DNA of 9,194 nucleotides. Origin: Thermoplasmata archaeon. Its GTDB lineage: Archaea; Thermoplasmatota; E2; UBA202; JdFR-43. Below, in pieces: positions 1-6,518 of the stretch. Below the pieces are notes generated by a model, which was not told where the DNA came from, did no database searches, and saw nothing but the letters and a program-made list of their open reading frames with translations. The position numbers and the translations under genes were made by a program. Location of the stretch: positions 1 through 9,194 of the forward strand of contig QMSU01000026.1 in NCBI GenBank assembly GCA_003650975.1. Direction: 5' to 3'. Position 1 is the stretch's first letter. Each line of letters starts with the position of its first letter.

Positions 1-61
1 TGAAACCTGGCGGAGGATTCTCGCCAAAGTCCCACATGCTGAACCGCTACACCACGGGGCT
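1..61 (-). tRNA. tRNA-Gln(UUG), 5' exon and start of intron; 3' part lies outside the window
   Basis: Read on the minus strand from 61, the sequence gives A1-G2-CCCCG, U8, a D arm with U11-A24 and G12-C23 flanked by wobble pairs G10-U25 and U13-U/G22, the A14, G18G19 and A21 landmarks, G26, an anticodon 5' strand UGGGA (34-30) and the loop C32 U33 U34 U35 G36 G37 (29-24). The anticodon UUG specifies glutamine, and A1 fits archaeal tRNA-Gln. After G37 the expected UCCCA strand does not follow; instead 23-1 reads CGAGAATCC and onwards, so a canonical 37/38 intron begins there and runs off the window. The 3' exon is not visible, so acceptor and T-arm pairing cannot be tested here. Confidence 0.8.
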
Positions 62-87
62 TTATGGTATTGCTTATAGCCAAACCT

Positions 88-95
88 GTATTTAA
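88..95 (-). promoter_or_regulatory. BoxA (TATA-like) of tRNA-Gln
   Basis: On the minus strand this reads TTAAATAC and lies 27-34 bases upstream of the first tRNA nucleotide at 61, the normal place for an archaeal TBP-binding site. It is divergent from the promoter of the surface-protein gene at 194-201. Confidence 0.4.
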
Positions 96-126
96 CTTTT
101 AATGGTTAATGTGATGCACATCCGGA

Positions 127-142
127 ACGGGAGATATCCCGT
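127..142. repeat. Inverted repeat between two divergent promoters
   Basis: ACGGGA-GATA-TCCCGT: a perfect 6-base dyad with a 4-base spacer. It lies between the tRNA-Gln BoxA (minus) and the BoxA of the gene at 221 (plus), about 50 bases from each. No T-tract follows, so an operator-like site is more likely than a terminator, but no regulator is known. Confidence 0.3.
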
Positions 143-193
143 GAGCCACAGGAGATAGCAAAGGGCGAAAAAGGCGTGCAGATGGGGCAAAAA

Positions 194-201
194 TTTTATA
201 T
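194..201 (+). promoter_or_regulatory. BoxA of the PKD surface-protein gene; leaderless mRNA expected
   Basis: TTTTATAT lies 20-27 bases before the ATG at 221. Transcription from such a box would start at or within a few bases of the ATG, and no Shine-Dalgarno sequence is present (GATAAACCGCC precedes the ATG), so translation is probably leaderless. Confidence 0.5.
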
Positions 202-220
202 GTGGGTGAGATAAACCGCC

Positions 221-1375
221 ATGAAACTGAAATATGCAATAATGGTTCTCGCACTGCTTGCCATGCCCTTCGCACAGGCATCCATTGAAAAGCCACACTG
301 GAGTGTTGGCGATTACTGGGAATATACCGGGAGTTACAGCATCAGGGAGAGTATCGCATATGAAAACTATACCTTTGACCTTGATATATCCACACAGAAC
401 CTCCAGTTGAAGGTGGACGTGGTGGATGTGGAGATAAAAACCATAGAGGATAATACGGTTGCCTGTTATAAAACAGAGGTTGAGGCAACCGCTGATGGCG
501 CTCTTCATGTGGAAACAAATTTTTTCGGCAGCCAGCAATCCATTGACGGGACATTCACCATTGAGGCAACCGGAAACATCTATTTCACCACCAAAAACCT
601 CTCCATGGTGAGCAATGAAAACGACATCTACCTCAACCTCACCACAGACATACCCATCCCGAACCTTCCCAGCGGGAGGGTGGAGGTGGCGGCGGACTAC
701 AATCCACCCCTGGATTTTCTGAATTTCCCCATAAGCAAGGGCGAGACATGGGAGGCCAGTTCCTATGCCACCCTCTATTACGGTGAAACGCCCACGAGCG
801 GTCCGGTGTCATTCTCCTTCGAATGCACAAGCGAGTCAGGTGATGAATGCATCATCCAGTCAACGTTCAATCCATTTGGCGACCTTCTGATGACCGATGA
901 AAACATATTCATGTTCTGGAGCGAAAAGGTGGGTATGCTCCAGCAGATAATGAACGCCGGGGGAAACCAGACACTCAACATACAGCTCAGCGATTACTCA
1001 TACGAGGGAAAGGAAAATATACCTCCCAAGGCGAAAATATCCTTCGAACCTGTTCAGCCAAAGGTGGGAACCAACATCTTCTTCAAAAGCGAGAGCACTG
1101 ATACCGACGGCAACATTGTTTCATGGCACTGGGATTTCGGCGACGACTCCTCCTCCAACCAGCAAAGCCCCTCTCACAAATATACCAAGGCAGGCACCTA
1201 TACCGTGACCCTCACGGTGATGGATAACTATGGAAATGAGGATTCCGCCACAGTAACCCTCACCATCGAATCTTCGGGAGGTGGCAGCACGCCGGGATTT
1301 GAAATGATATTTGCGTTTATTGCCATCCTGCTCATAGTTACCGCTGGAAAAAAAAGATTAGGTAATTTTAAATAG
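221..1375 (+). CDS. Secreted PKD-domain surface protein with PGF-CTERM-like sorting tail
   Basis: 384 residues. An N-terminal signal peptide (about 1-20, basic MKLK then a hydrophobic core ending in AQA) sends it out of the cell. Residues about 24-265 form a beta-rich region I do not recognise; it opens with WSVGDYWEYTG and later has ISKGETWEASS, which may be related elements. A PKD domain spans about 268-350, with the typical D(x)DG and WHWDFGDDSSS motif followed by HKYTKAGTYTVTLTV. After a Gly/Ser linker the tail STPGFE (PGF at 358-360) is followed by a 14-residue hydrophobic stretch and GKKR, the layout of a PGF-CTERM signal, which in archaea is processed by archaeosortase and replaced by a lipid anchor. 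Several N-x-S/T sequons suit a glycosylated surface protein. It has its own promoter, and the exporter gene starts 38 bases downstream. An A8 run near the end (1348-1355) encodes the basic tail. Ligand and role are unknown. Confidence 0.85.
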   Translation: MKLKYAIMVLALLAMPFAQASIEKPHWSVGDYWEYTGSYSIRESIAYENYTFDLDISTQNLQLKVDVVDVEIKTIEDNTVACYKTEVEATADGALHVETNFFGSQQSIDGTFTIEATGNIYFTTKNLSMVSNENDIYLNLTTDIPIPNLPSGRVEVAADYNPPLDFLNFPISKGETWEASSYATLYYGETPTSGPVSFSFECTSESGDECIIQSTFNPFGDLLMTDENIFMFWSEKVGMLQQIMNAGGNQTLNIQLSDYSYEGKENIPPKAKISFEPVQPKVGTNIFFKSESTDTDGNIVSWHWDFGDDSSSNQQSPSHKYTKAGTYTVTLTVMDNYGNEDSATVTLTIESSGGGSTPGFEMIFAFIAILLIVTAGKKRLGNFK

Positions 1376-1381
1376 ACACAA

Positions 1382-1389
1382 AAAATATA
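1382..1389 (+). promoter_or_regulatory. Possible BoxA of the RND exporter gene
   Basis: AAAATATA lies 25-32 bases before the ATG at 1414, in the 38-base gap after the stop of the PKD gene. It would allow near-leaderless transcription separate from the upstream gene. A weak purine stretch (GGGGGAAAGG) just before the ATG could also act as a ribosome site in a joint transcript. Confidence 0.35.
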
Positions 1390-1413
1390 CACCAAATGGG
1401 GGAAAGGATTTAG

Positions 1414-3606
1414 ATGCAATACGACTTATTGCTCAAAAGGCCAGGGCTTACCATACTTCTCTTTACCTTGATAACGGTCATCATTTCCTCCCAGGCAATC
1501 AATGTGACCATCACCTCTGACATTGAGGTGTATATGCCCGAAGGGGAACCATCGGTGGAATTGCTGAATGACATACGGGCGGAATGGCCCATCGATTCCC
1601 TCATGATTTACATCGAAGCGGATAATGTCACCTCCATATCGGCCCTCAAAGAAATGGACGGCCTTGAAAGGGCAATGAACCCTGAGAAGGGGGGAGAGGA
1701 CGGCATCAATTACACCACCAGCATCGCATCTCTGGTAAAGGACACCTATGCCAATTTCCCCCTTGTGGGCAAGGATGAAATACCTGATAATCAGGTGGTT
1801 GTCAACGAAATTATCGCCCTCCTCATTCCCGACGAGATAAAATACAATCTCATCTCACACGATCATAAAAACGGGGTCATCATCCTCACCACCGGCGGAC
1901 AGGCCGACGTGGAGGAACTGCTTGACGAAAAGATATATCCGATGGTGGAGACGACGCACAACATTGATGCATCGCCCACAGGAATGCTCACCCTTTACAC
2001 AGAAACAATACACTGGATCATGGAAAGAATTTACAGTGTCAGCCTGCTCTCACTGGTGAGTCTCCTGATTGTGCTGTACCTTTTTCACCGGGACATGAGA
2101 ACCGTATTCATCGCCATACTCCCCGTGGTATTTTCCATTGGTCTCACCTTTGGAACCATGGGCCTCATCAACGTTGAATTTGCCCCGACGGTTATCTCCG
2201 CCCTGCCGCTTCTTGCAGCACTGGGCATTGCATATTCCTTTCACATGATAAATCAGTTCAACGAACTCTCCGGCAGGAGAAAAATTGAGGCAGTCAAGAA
2301 AATGATCAACACCACGGGAAAGGCGGTGTTTTTATCCGCCATCACCACCATCATCGGGTTTGCTGCCCTTCTCACCTCCACCATGCCCCCCATAGAGAAC
2401 ATGGGGCTCGCCTTCCTCATAGGGGTATTTTACTGCTTCATTTCCACCATGATTCTGGTGCCATGCCTCCTTCTGGTACTCACGCCCAGAAAACAGGTGC
2501 AGATGGAATGGCGCGCACTTGCCAATCTCACCCGCTATCGAAAGCAGATTCTCATGATTCTCGCAGTGGTTTCGGTGATTTCCCTTGCAGCACTTCCAAA
2601 CATATCCTCAAGAACATCTGTATGGGAGATGATGCCCCATGGGATGGAGAGCTACATCAAAATGCAGGAATATTCAGAAAAATTCGATGCAGGACAATCC
2701 GGGGTGATACTCGTTGAGACACCCCCCTCTGGAATATTGGAACCCGACCTGCTTAAAAAACTCGATGAAATGGAAAAGGTCATCAACAGCGGCGTGGAGA
2801 ACGCCTCCGCCTATTCCATTGTGGATGTTATCAAGAGGATGAATTTCGGCAGAATCCCTGACAAAAGGGAGGAGGTGGTGGCCATCGTCAACAGGCTTCC
2901 TGAGCAGTACATCACCATGATGCTCAATGAAGATTTTGACAAGACCCTCATCTACGTGGAGATGCCCATCATGCCGGTCAAAGAAACAGAGAGAGGGGTC
3001 GCCACCACAAACCAGATTATTGAGCAGTACAACCGGCAGATTGAAGGATACGGGAGCATCTCCCAGCTGGCGGGCCTGGCGGCCCTCACCGTTGAGTTGA
3101 ATAATATGCTCATGGGGCAGCAGCTGCAATTCACGTTCATTTCCCTCATTCTCGTGTATCTGTGCCTGGTGCTGGTGTTCCGTTCATTCAAGTACGCATC
3201 ATTCACTATGATTCCCATACTTCTCATTCTCATGTGGCAGCCGGGCATTTTTGTGGTAACGGGCATTCCCCTTACCGTGGCCACCATGACGGTTTCGTCG
3301 GTTGTCATAGGGGTGGGAATTGACTTTTCCGTGCATCTCACCGAACGGGTGAGGGAGGAGGTGAAGCGGCACAGTGGCCTCAAGGCAATAAAGGTTGCGC
3401 TGGCCAGGAAGAGCCCTTCTCTCGCAGAGGCCACAGTCACACTGATTTTTGGCTCCCTCCCGATATTTTTAATGGAATACGAAATGATAAGTCAGTTCAT
3501 CGTACTCATCCTTTTCATGCTTGTTTTTGCATGCCTTGCGGCCATTCTGGCTTTGGCTGCACTCTATTCCCTGAGAAACGGCACAATGGTTGAACAGTGG
3601 AAATGA
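1414..3606 (+). CDS. RND-superfamily exporter, MMPL/HAE3-like
   Basis: 730 residues with the two-half RND plan. TM1 is at about 12-31; extracytoplasmic loop 1 follows (SDIEVYMPEGEPS at its start, usual for MMPL-type proteins); TM2-6 lie at about 206-356 and TM7 at about 378-396; loop 2 is at about 397-570 and TM8-12 at about 573-720. The second half carries GVGIDFSVHLTERVREE in TM10 (D637, H641), the proton-relay region. The matching TM4 segment reads LGIAYSFHMINQF, with Ala273 where an acidic residue is common. Members of this family use the proton gradient to move lipids, sterol- or hopanoid-like compounds or other hydrophobic molecules; the substrate here cannot be told. No periplasmic adaptor or outer-membrane partner is encoded nearby, as expected for an archaeon. 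The preceding surface protein may be a partner, but only position suggests this. The length is a little under that of bacterial HAE3 proteins. ATG 1414 is chosen because it directly precedes the TM1 segment. Confidence 0.88.
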   Translation: MQYDLLLKRPGLTILLFTLITVIISSQAINVTITSDIEVYMPEGEPSVELLNDIRAEWPIDSLMIYIEADNVTSISALKEMDGLERAMNPEKGGEDGINYTTSIASLVKDTYANFPLVGKDEIPDNQVVVNEIIALLIPDEIKYNLISHDHKNGVIILTTGGQADVEELLDEKIYPMVETTHNIDASPTGMLTLYTETIHWIMERIYSVSLLSLVSLLIVLYLFHRDMRTVFIAILPVVFSIGLTFGTMGLINVEFAPTVISALPLLAALGIAYSFHMINQFNELSGRRKIEAVKKMINTTGKAVFLSAITTIIGFAALLTSTMPPIENMGLAFLIGVFYCFISTMILVPCLLLVLTPRKQVQMEWRALANLTRYRKQILMILAVVSVISLAALPNISSRTSVWEMMPHGMESYIKMQEYSEKFDAGQSGVILVETPPSGILEPDLLKKLDEMEKVINSGVENASAYSIVDVIKRMNFGRIPDKREEVVAIVNRLPEQYITMMLNEDFDKTLIYVEMPIMPVKETERGVATTNQIIEQYNRQIEGYGSISQLAGLAALTVELNNMLMGQQLQFTFISLILVYLCLVLVFRSFKYASFTMIPILLILMWQPGIFVVTGIPLTVATMTVSSVVIGVGIDFSVHLTERVREEVKRHSGLKAIKVALARKSPSLAEATVTLIFGSLPIFLMEYEMISQFIVLILFMLVFACLAAILALAALYSLRNGTMVEQWK

Positions 3607-3618
3607 GGTATCTCCATG

Positions 3619-3623
3619 AAAAA
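3619..3623 (-). terminator. T-tract terminator of tRNA-Asp
   Basis: On the minus strand TTTTT occurs six bases after the last tRNA nucleotide (3629). Short T-tracts right after stable RNA genes are typical archaeal terminators. Confidence 0.4.
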
Positions 3624-3628
3624 GCAGG

Positions 3629-3748
3629 CGCCCCGGCCGAGATTTGAACTCGGGTCGTGGGCTACCGGCAAAGCCCTTTGGGGGTAAAGCACATTTTCCA
3701 AAGGGGCTTTTCGACAGGCCCACATGATAACCACTACACTACCGGGGC
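3629..3748 (-). tRNA. tRNA-Asp(GUC), with intron
   Basis: Read on the minus strand. Acceptor strand GCCCCGG (3748-3742) pairs fully with CCGGGGC (3636-3630), discriminator G73 at 3629. The D arm has U11-A24 and G12-C23 with G18G19 and A21. The anticodon stem UGGGC pairs with GCCCA (3662-3658); loop C32 U33 G34 U35 C36 G37 gives anticodon GUC (3715-3713), aspartate. The four-base variable loop CGAC is followed by T stem CCGAG/CUCGG and loop UUCAAAU. Exons are 3712-3748 and 3629-3663, with a 48-base intron between positions 37 and 38. CCA is not encoded (CCT follows G73). G10-U25 wobbles and 13-22 is a U-U mismatch, which is tolerated in tRNA-Asp. It converges on the exporter gene, which ends 22 bases away. 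Confidence 0.95.
3664..3711 (-). other. Archaeal tRNA intron (bulge-helix-bulge type), 48 bases
   Basis: On the minus strand the intron starts A|AAAGCCC and ends GCCGGT. Bases 2-14 pair with CCAAAGGGCTTT to make a 12-pair stem with one bulged C. Relative to that stem and the anticodon stem, the splice junctions fit a 3-base bulge (C36 G37^A), a 4-base central helix (CUGU against GCCG: C-G, U x C mismatch, G-C, U-G) and a 3-base bulge (GU^A38), the geometry cut by the archaeal splicing endonuclease. No endonuclease gene lies in the intron. Confidence 0.8.
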
Positions 3749-3764
3749 TCAGAATGAGAATATC

Positions 3765-3785
3765 TTTTTTTATTATAAACTTTTT
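3765..3785 (+). terminator. Possible plus-strand T-tract terminator after the exporter gene
   Basis: T7 (3765-3771) and T5 (3781-3785) are the first strong T-tracts on the plus strand after the exporter stop at 3606. If they end that transcript, it runs antisense through the whole tRNA-Asp gene. The same bases also form the A/T-rich promoter of tRNA-Asp, so the T-tracts may only reflect that. Confidence 0.25.
3772..3779 (-). promoter_or_regulatory. BoxA of tRNA-Asp
   Basis: Minus-strand TTTATAAT lies 24-31 bases upstream of the first tRNA nucleotide at 3748, within an A/T-rich stretch. Confidence 0.5.
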
Positions 3786-4076
3786 GTGAAAATGGATACT
3801 AGTCAGGCGTCTGAAGCTCTCTCCTTATGAGGATGGCTTTCACTCTTCAAAATATATTCGAAATATGGTGTGGCCTTATCTGATGGACAAACCTCAGCTT
3901 CAGAACACTGATTATTATCTGAAAATGGAAAGGGAGGATTGCCAAGGTAACCATTCTCTATATCAGCAGGAAAGACAATCCCAGCCGTGGTGATGAAAAC
4001 CCGTATTCTCCATTGCCCAGCACATGAGCATATCACAGTCTCCTCTGGTACACGTATCCATCGATTTTTCTTTCAA

Positions 4077-4092
4077 CAATTACCTGTAATTG
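4077..4092. repeat. Palindrome in the intergenic region
   Basis: CAATTAC-CT-GTAATTG: a perfect 7-base dyad with a 2-base spacer. It is upstream of the peptidase promoter (about 80 bases from its BoxA) and just inside the possible minus-strand frame starting at 4101. It is A/T-rich, so chance is a real alternative. Confidence 0.25.
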
Positions 4093-4137
4093 AATATACA
4101 TGACCCGTCGAATATTGGCCGGTTGTGTTATATACTA

Positions 4138-4149
4138 ACGTGAAACACG
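4138..4149. promoter_or_regulatory. Operator-like dyad containing ACGTGAAACA, upstream of the first C25 gene
   Basis: CGTG-AAA-CACG (4139-4149) is a short perfect dyad. Its left part, ACGTGAAACA (4138-4147), recurs exactly at 8614-8623, upstream of the second C25 gene. It lies between the plus-strand BoxA at 4175 and the possible divergent BoxA at 4127-4134. Confidence 0.35.
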
Positions 4150-4174
4150 AAGTGCAACGGGAGTGAGAGCAAAT

Positions 4175-4182
4175 TATTTATA
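4175..4182 (+). promoter_or_regulatory. BoxA of the C25/M14 peptidase operon
   Basis: TATTTATA lies 40-47 bases before the ATG at 4222. A start site about 25 bases downstream would leave a short leader that includes the Shine-Dalgarno sequence at 4211-4215. Confidence 0.5.
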
Positions 4183-4210
4183 CCATGCCGGGTATCAAAA
4201 CACCAGAAAA

Positions 4211-4215
4211 AGGTG
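4211..4215 (+). promoter_or_regulatory. Ribosome binding site that decides the start of the C25 gene
   Basis: AGGTG can pair with the CACCU of the archaeal 16S rRNA 3' end and is 6 bases before ATG 4222. It overlaps the in-frame GTG at 4213, which therefore cannot be its start codon. Confidence 0.55.
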
Positions 4216-4221
4216 GAAAAT

Positions 4222-6504
4222 ATGGGTAGGAATATTGGTAAAAAAGGCGCAGTTTTTGTCACAATGGTATTACTGGTTGGAACGGGCGTATTTTCCTTTG
4301 CAGGAAATGCCAGAGGGGACACCGGCCCGTTGAGCGAACTCTGGGGGAATGAAGCACAGCCCCATATGGAATTTACCGTGAACACCGATGACCTCACATA
4401 TGGAATCATTGAAAAAGGAGGGGAGGAATATGCGGTGCTTTCACTTCCCGACCAGGGATTCACCACCGTGGAGGGCGAGGCTCAACTGCCGGTGATGCAT
4501 TATATGTTTTTCATCCCGGAAGATGCGCATCCGGAGCTTTCCATCACATCAATCTCGTGGGAAGAGACATCGCTTCGTGAACTGCAACTTCCCTCAAGAA
4601 TTGTCCCCGTGCAGCCCTCTGTTTCCAAGGATATGAATCCAGATGATGTACCTTTTGTCATCAACAATACTTACTATGCAAGCACAGAGTTCATGCAAAC
4701 CGAAGTGGCCAGGATTGTTGATACAGGAGAAGTAAGAGGTCATCACTTTGCACTGGTGGAGATATCCCCAATTCAGTACAAACCTTCCTCGGGCGAACTC
4801 AGAATACTGAATCAATGCACCATCAAAATTGACCTCCCCGGTGCAGATTTCACCAAAACATATGAACGCATGCAGCGGTATAACTCCCCCGCTTTTCAGG
4901 ATATATATGACACGCTGTTTTCAAATTATGACAGCAAGGATATGCCACCGGCCACAAGAGATCAGGAAGGGTATCTCATCATCGTGTACGATACCTTCTA
5001 CGACGAGATGATACCGTTCATCAACTGGAAAGAAAGCATGGGGTATGAGGTAACCGTGGTCAATACCTCTGACATACCCGGAGGGGCAACCACCACCAAT
5101 ATTCACAACTACATCCAGGACGCATATGACACCTGGCCCATTCCCCCGTCCTACGTGCTTCTCGTAGGAGACACTCCGCAGATCCCCACCTATACGGGAA
5201 CCACGGGATGGCCCGGTCCCGCCCAGGCGGTGGATCTCTACTACGTGACGGTGGACGGCTCCGATTATTTCCCTGATATTCACATAGGGCGCTTTCCCGC
5301 ATCTTTGGAAGCGCATGTGACGGCCATGGTGGATAAAACGGTCTATTATGAGCAGGGCAACTTCCCCTCCAATGATTTCATCAAAAAGGCGGTGTTCATG
5401 GCATCCAATGACAACTGGCAGGTCTCCGAGGGGACACACAACTATGTGATTAATAACTATCTCCTTCCGAACAACTACACATGCGATAAACTGTACTCCC
5501 ATACATACGGGGCCACCACGCAGCAGGTGCGCAATGCACTCAATGATGGCAGGAGCCTCGCAATCTATTCAGGACACGGGGGCAATACATACTGGGCTGA
5601 TGGTCCGCCGTTCTATCAGAGTGATGTGCAAAGTCTCACCAACCAGAATTATTATCCATTTGTATGCAGTCATGCATGTCTCACCGGTACCTTCAACTAT
5701 GCAGAATGTTTCGGCGAAACCTGGGTGCGACAGGCAAATAAGGCCGCTCTTGCGTTCTGGGGGGCGTCTGAAAGCACTCTCTGGGATGAGGATGACATAC
5801 TTGAGAAAAAAATGTTTTATTCATGGTGGGTTGACAACATAGAAACCATAGGGGGGATGACCGATATGGCGCTCTACTATCTCTACCAATACTATGGCGG
5901 GGGTGGGCACACCAAGTACTATTTTGAGGCATATAATGTGCTTGGAGACCCGTCAGTGAAGATATGGCGGGAAGAGCCGATAACCGATGTCTTCATGAAT
6001 TACACGCTCTACTCCGGCTGGAATCTCATCACCCTTCCATTTGAGCAGAATCTCACCGCATCATCCCTCGCCGCACTCATACCGGAATGCGACAAAGTTG
6101 TCTGGTGGGACGCCCAGTCCAATATGTACCTTACCTTCCTCGTGGGCATCACCCCGCCCGGCTCGCCATGGGATTTCAACATATCTGACGGCGTGGGATA
6201 CTACCTCTCTGTCACCAACGACACCAATTTTGTCATCAACGGCACTCCTCTGGATAGCGTCAATGTGACGCTGTATCCTGGATGGAACACCATCGGCTGG
6301 TGGAAAACCCGTGCAACCACTGCATCGGTACTTGCATCTCAGATCACCGACTGCCAGACGGTGGTGCAGTGGGACGCAGAAACAGGTTCATTTGTCACCT
6401 TTTTGGTGGGCATCACCCCACCAAATTCCCCGTGGGACTTCACCGTTGAACAGGGAATGGGTGTATTTGTGAAGGTCTCATCAGGAAGCATCTGGACAGG
6501 TTGA
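4222..6504 (+). CDS. Secreted gingipain-like C25 cysteine endopeptidase with duplicated C-terminal module
   Basis: 760 residues. A signal peptide spans about 1-31 (MGRNIGKK then a hydrophobic core). A C25-type propeptide region follows (about 40-212, with EGEAQLP at 84-90 and NPDDVPF at 139-145), which in gingipains keeps the enzyme inactive until cleaved. The catalytic domain runs about 250-585: it opens GYLIIVYDTFYDEM, has YVLLVGDTPQIP, the catalytic His in YSGHGG (H452) and Cys in CSHACLTG (C486). The 34-residue gap is close to the 33 of gingipain R. It closes with EAYNVLGDPSVKIW, usual for the family. Residues 596-760 are two tandem repeats of the module shared with the next gene. No membrane anchor or PGF tail is present. 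The reaction is cleavage of external proteins; side-chain preference cannot be read from the sequence. The carboxypeptidase follows after 14 bases, probably in the same operon. ATG 4222 is chosen over GTG 4213 because of the Shine-Dalgarno site. Confidence 0.9.
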   Translation: MGRNIGKKGAVFVTMVLLVGTGVFSFAGNARGDTGPLSELWGNEAQPHMEFTVNTDDLTYGIIEKGGEEYAVLSLPDQGFTTVEGEAQLPVMHYMFFIPEDAHPELSITSISWEETSLRELQLPSRIVPVQPSVSKDMNPDDVPFVINNTYYASTEFMQTEVARIVDTGEVRGHHFALVEISPIQYKPSSGELRILNQCTIKIDLPGADFTKTYERMQRYNSPAFQDIYDTLFSNYDSKDMPPATRDQEGYLIIVYDTFYDEMIPFINWKESMGYEVTVVNTSDIPGGATTTNIHNYIQDAYDTWPIPPSYVLLVGDTPQIPTYTGTTGWPGPAQAVDLYYVTVDGSDYFPDIHIGRFPASLEAHVTAMVDKTVYYEQGNFPSNDFIKKAVFMASNDNWQVSEGTHNYVINNYLLPNNYTCDKLYSHTYGATTQQVRNALNDGRSLAIYSGHGGNTYWADGPPFYQSDVQSLTNQNYYPFVCSHACLTGTFNYAECFGETWVRQANKAALAFWGASESTLWDEDDILEKKMFYSWWVDNIETIGGMTDMALYYLYQYYGGGGHTKYYFEAYNVLGDPSVKIWREEPITDVFMNYTLYSGWNLITLPFEQNLTASSLAALIPECDKVVWWDAQSNMYLTFLVGITPPGSPWDFNISDGVGYYLSVTNDTNFVINGTPLDSVNVTLYPGWNTIGWWKTRATTASVLASQITDCQTVVQWDAETGSFVTFLVGITPPNSPWDFTVEQGMGVFVKVSSGSIWTG
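6007..6501 (+). repeat. Two-repeat C-terminal module of the C25 peptidase (copy 1)
   Basis: Codons 596-760. Repeat A (6007-6270, 88 residues) starts LYSGWNLI; repeat B (6271-6501, 77 residues) starts LYPGWNTIGWW. Both follow one plan: L-Y-x-G-W-N-x-I, then T-A-S-x-L-A-x-x-I-x-x-C, W-D-A, T-F-L-V-G-I-T-P-P-x-S-P-W-D-F, G-x-G and a closing hydrophobic strand. Each repeat has a single Cys at the same place (IPEC and ITDC). The protein ends W-T-G. It aligns without gaps to 7983-8477. I know no named family for it; short GWN-type beta repeats are common in secreted microbial proteins. Confidence 0.85.
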
Positions 6505-6507
6505 GGC

Positions 6508-6513
6508 AGGTGA
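6508..6513 (+). promoter_or_regulatory. Ribosome binding site that decides the start of the M14 gene
   Basis: AGGTGA is a perfect complement of the UCACCU of archaeal 16S rRNA and stands 5 bases before GTG 6519. It makes GTG 6519 the best start, rather than TTG 6501 (overlapping the previous stop) or GTG 6510 (inside the site). Confidence 0.6.
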
Positions 6514-6518
6514 CAAGA

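Larger units (their letters stand above)
3786..4170. other. Gene-poor intergenic stretch, with a possible decayed minus-strand frame
   Basis: No convincing gene on either strand. On the minus strand a BoxA-like TATATAAC (4134-4127) lies 26-33 bases before an ATG at 4101, the spacing used by leaderless genes here. That frame reads MYIQLQVIVERKIDGYVYQ and ends at a TGA after 22 codons (near 4034). An overlapping minus-strand frame then stays open down to a stop at 3803 (about 77 codons after a GTG at 4036). Joining the two would need one frameshift. I recognise no family in either part, so this could be a decayed small gene or chance. Confidence 0.25.

Noticed and set aside
92..538. 148-codon open frame on the minus strand
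   Set aside because: Antisense to the signal peptide and N-terminal domain of the surface protein and overlaps the tRNA-Gln promoter; no family resemblance.
3469..3723. 84-codon open frame on the minus strand
   Set aside because: It covers the tRNA-Asp gene and the end of the exporter gene, so it cannot be a real coding region.
3997..4045. Possible C/D box small RNA (GTGATGA at 4000 region)
   Set aside because: No matching D/D' CTGA boxes at suitable distances and no terminal stem; the 7-base box alone is expected by chance.
4213..4221. GTG at 4213 as start of the C25 peptidase
   Set aside because: The GTG is part of the AGGTGG ribosome binding site; ATG 4222 has correct spacing from it.
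3749..4221. Insertion-sequence remnant
   Set aside because: No terminal inverted repeats, no target duplications and no recognisable transposase motif in any frame.
4921..5502. 193-codon open frame on the minus strand
   Set aside because: It lies wholly antisense to the conserved C25 catalytic domain, has no promoter or ribosome site, and its composition is that of a shadow frame.
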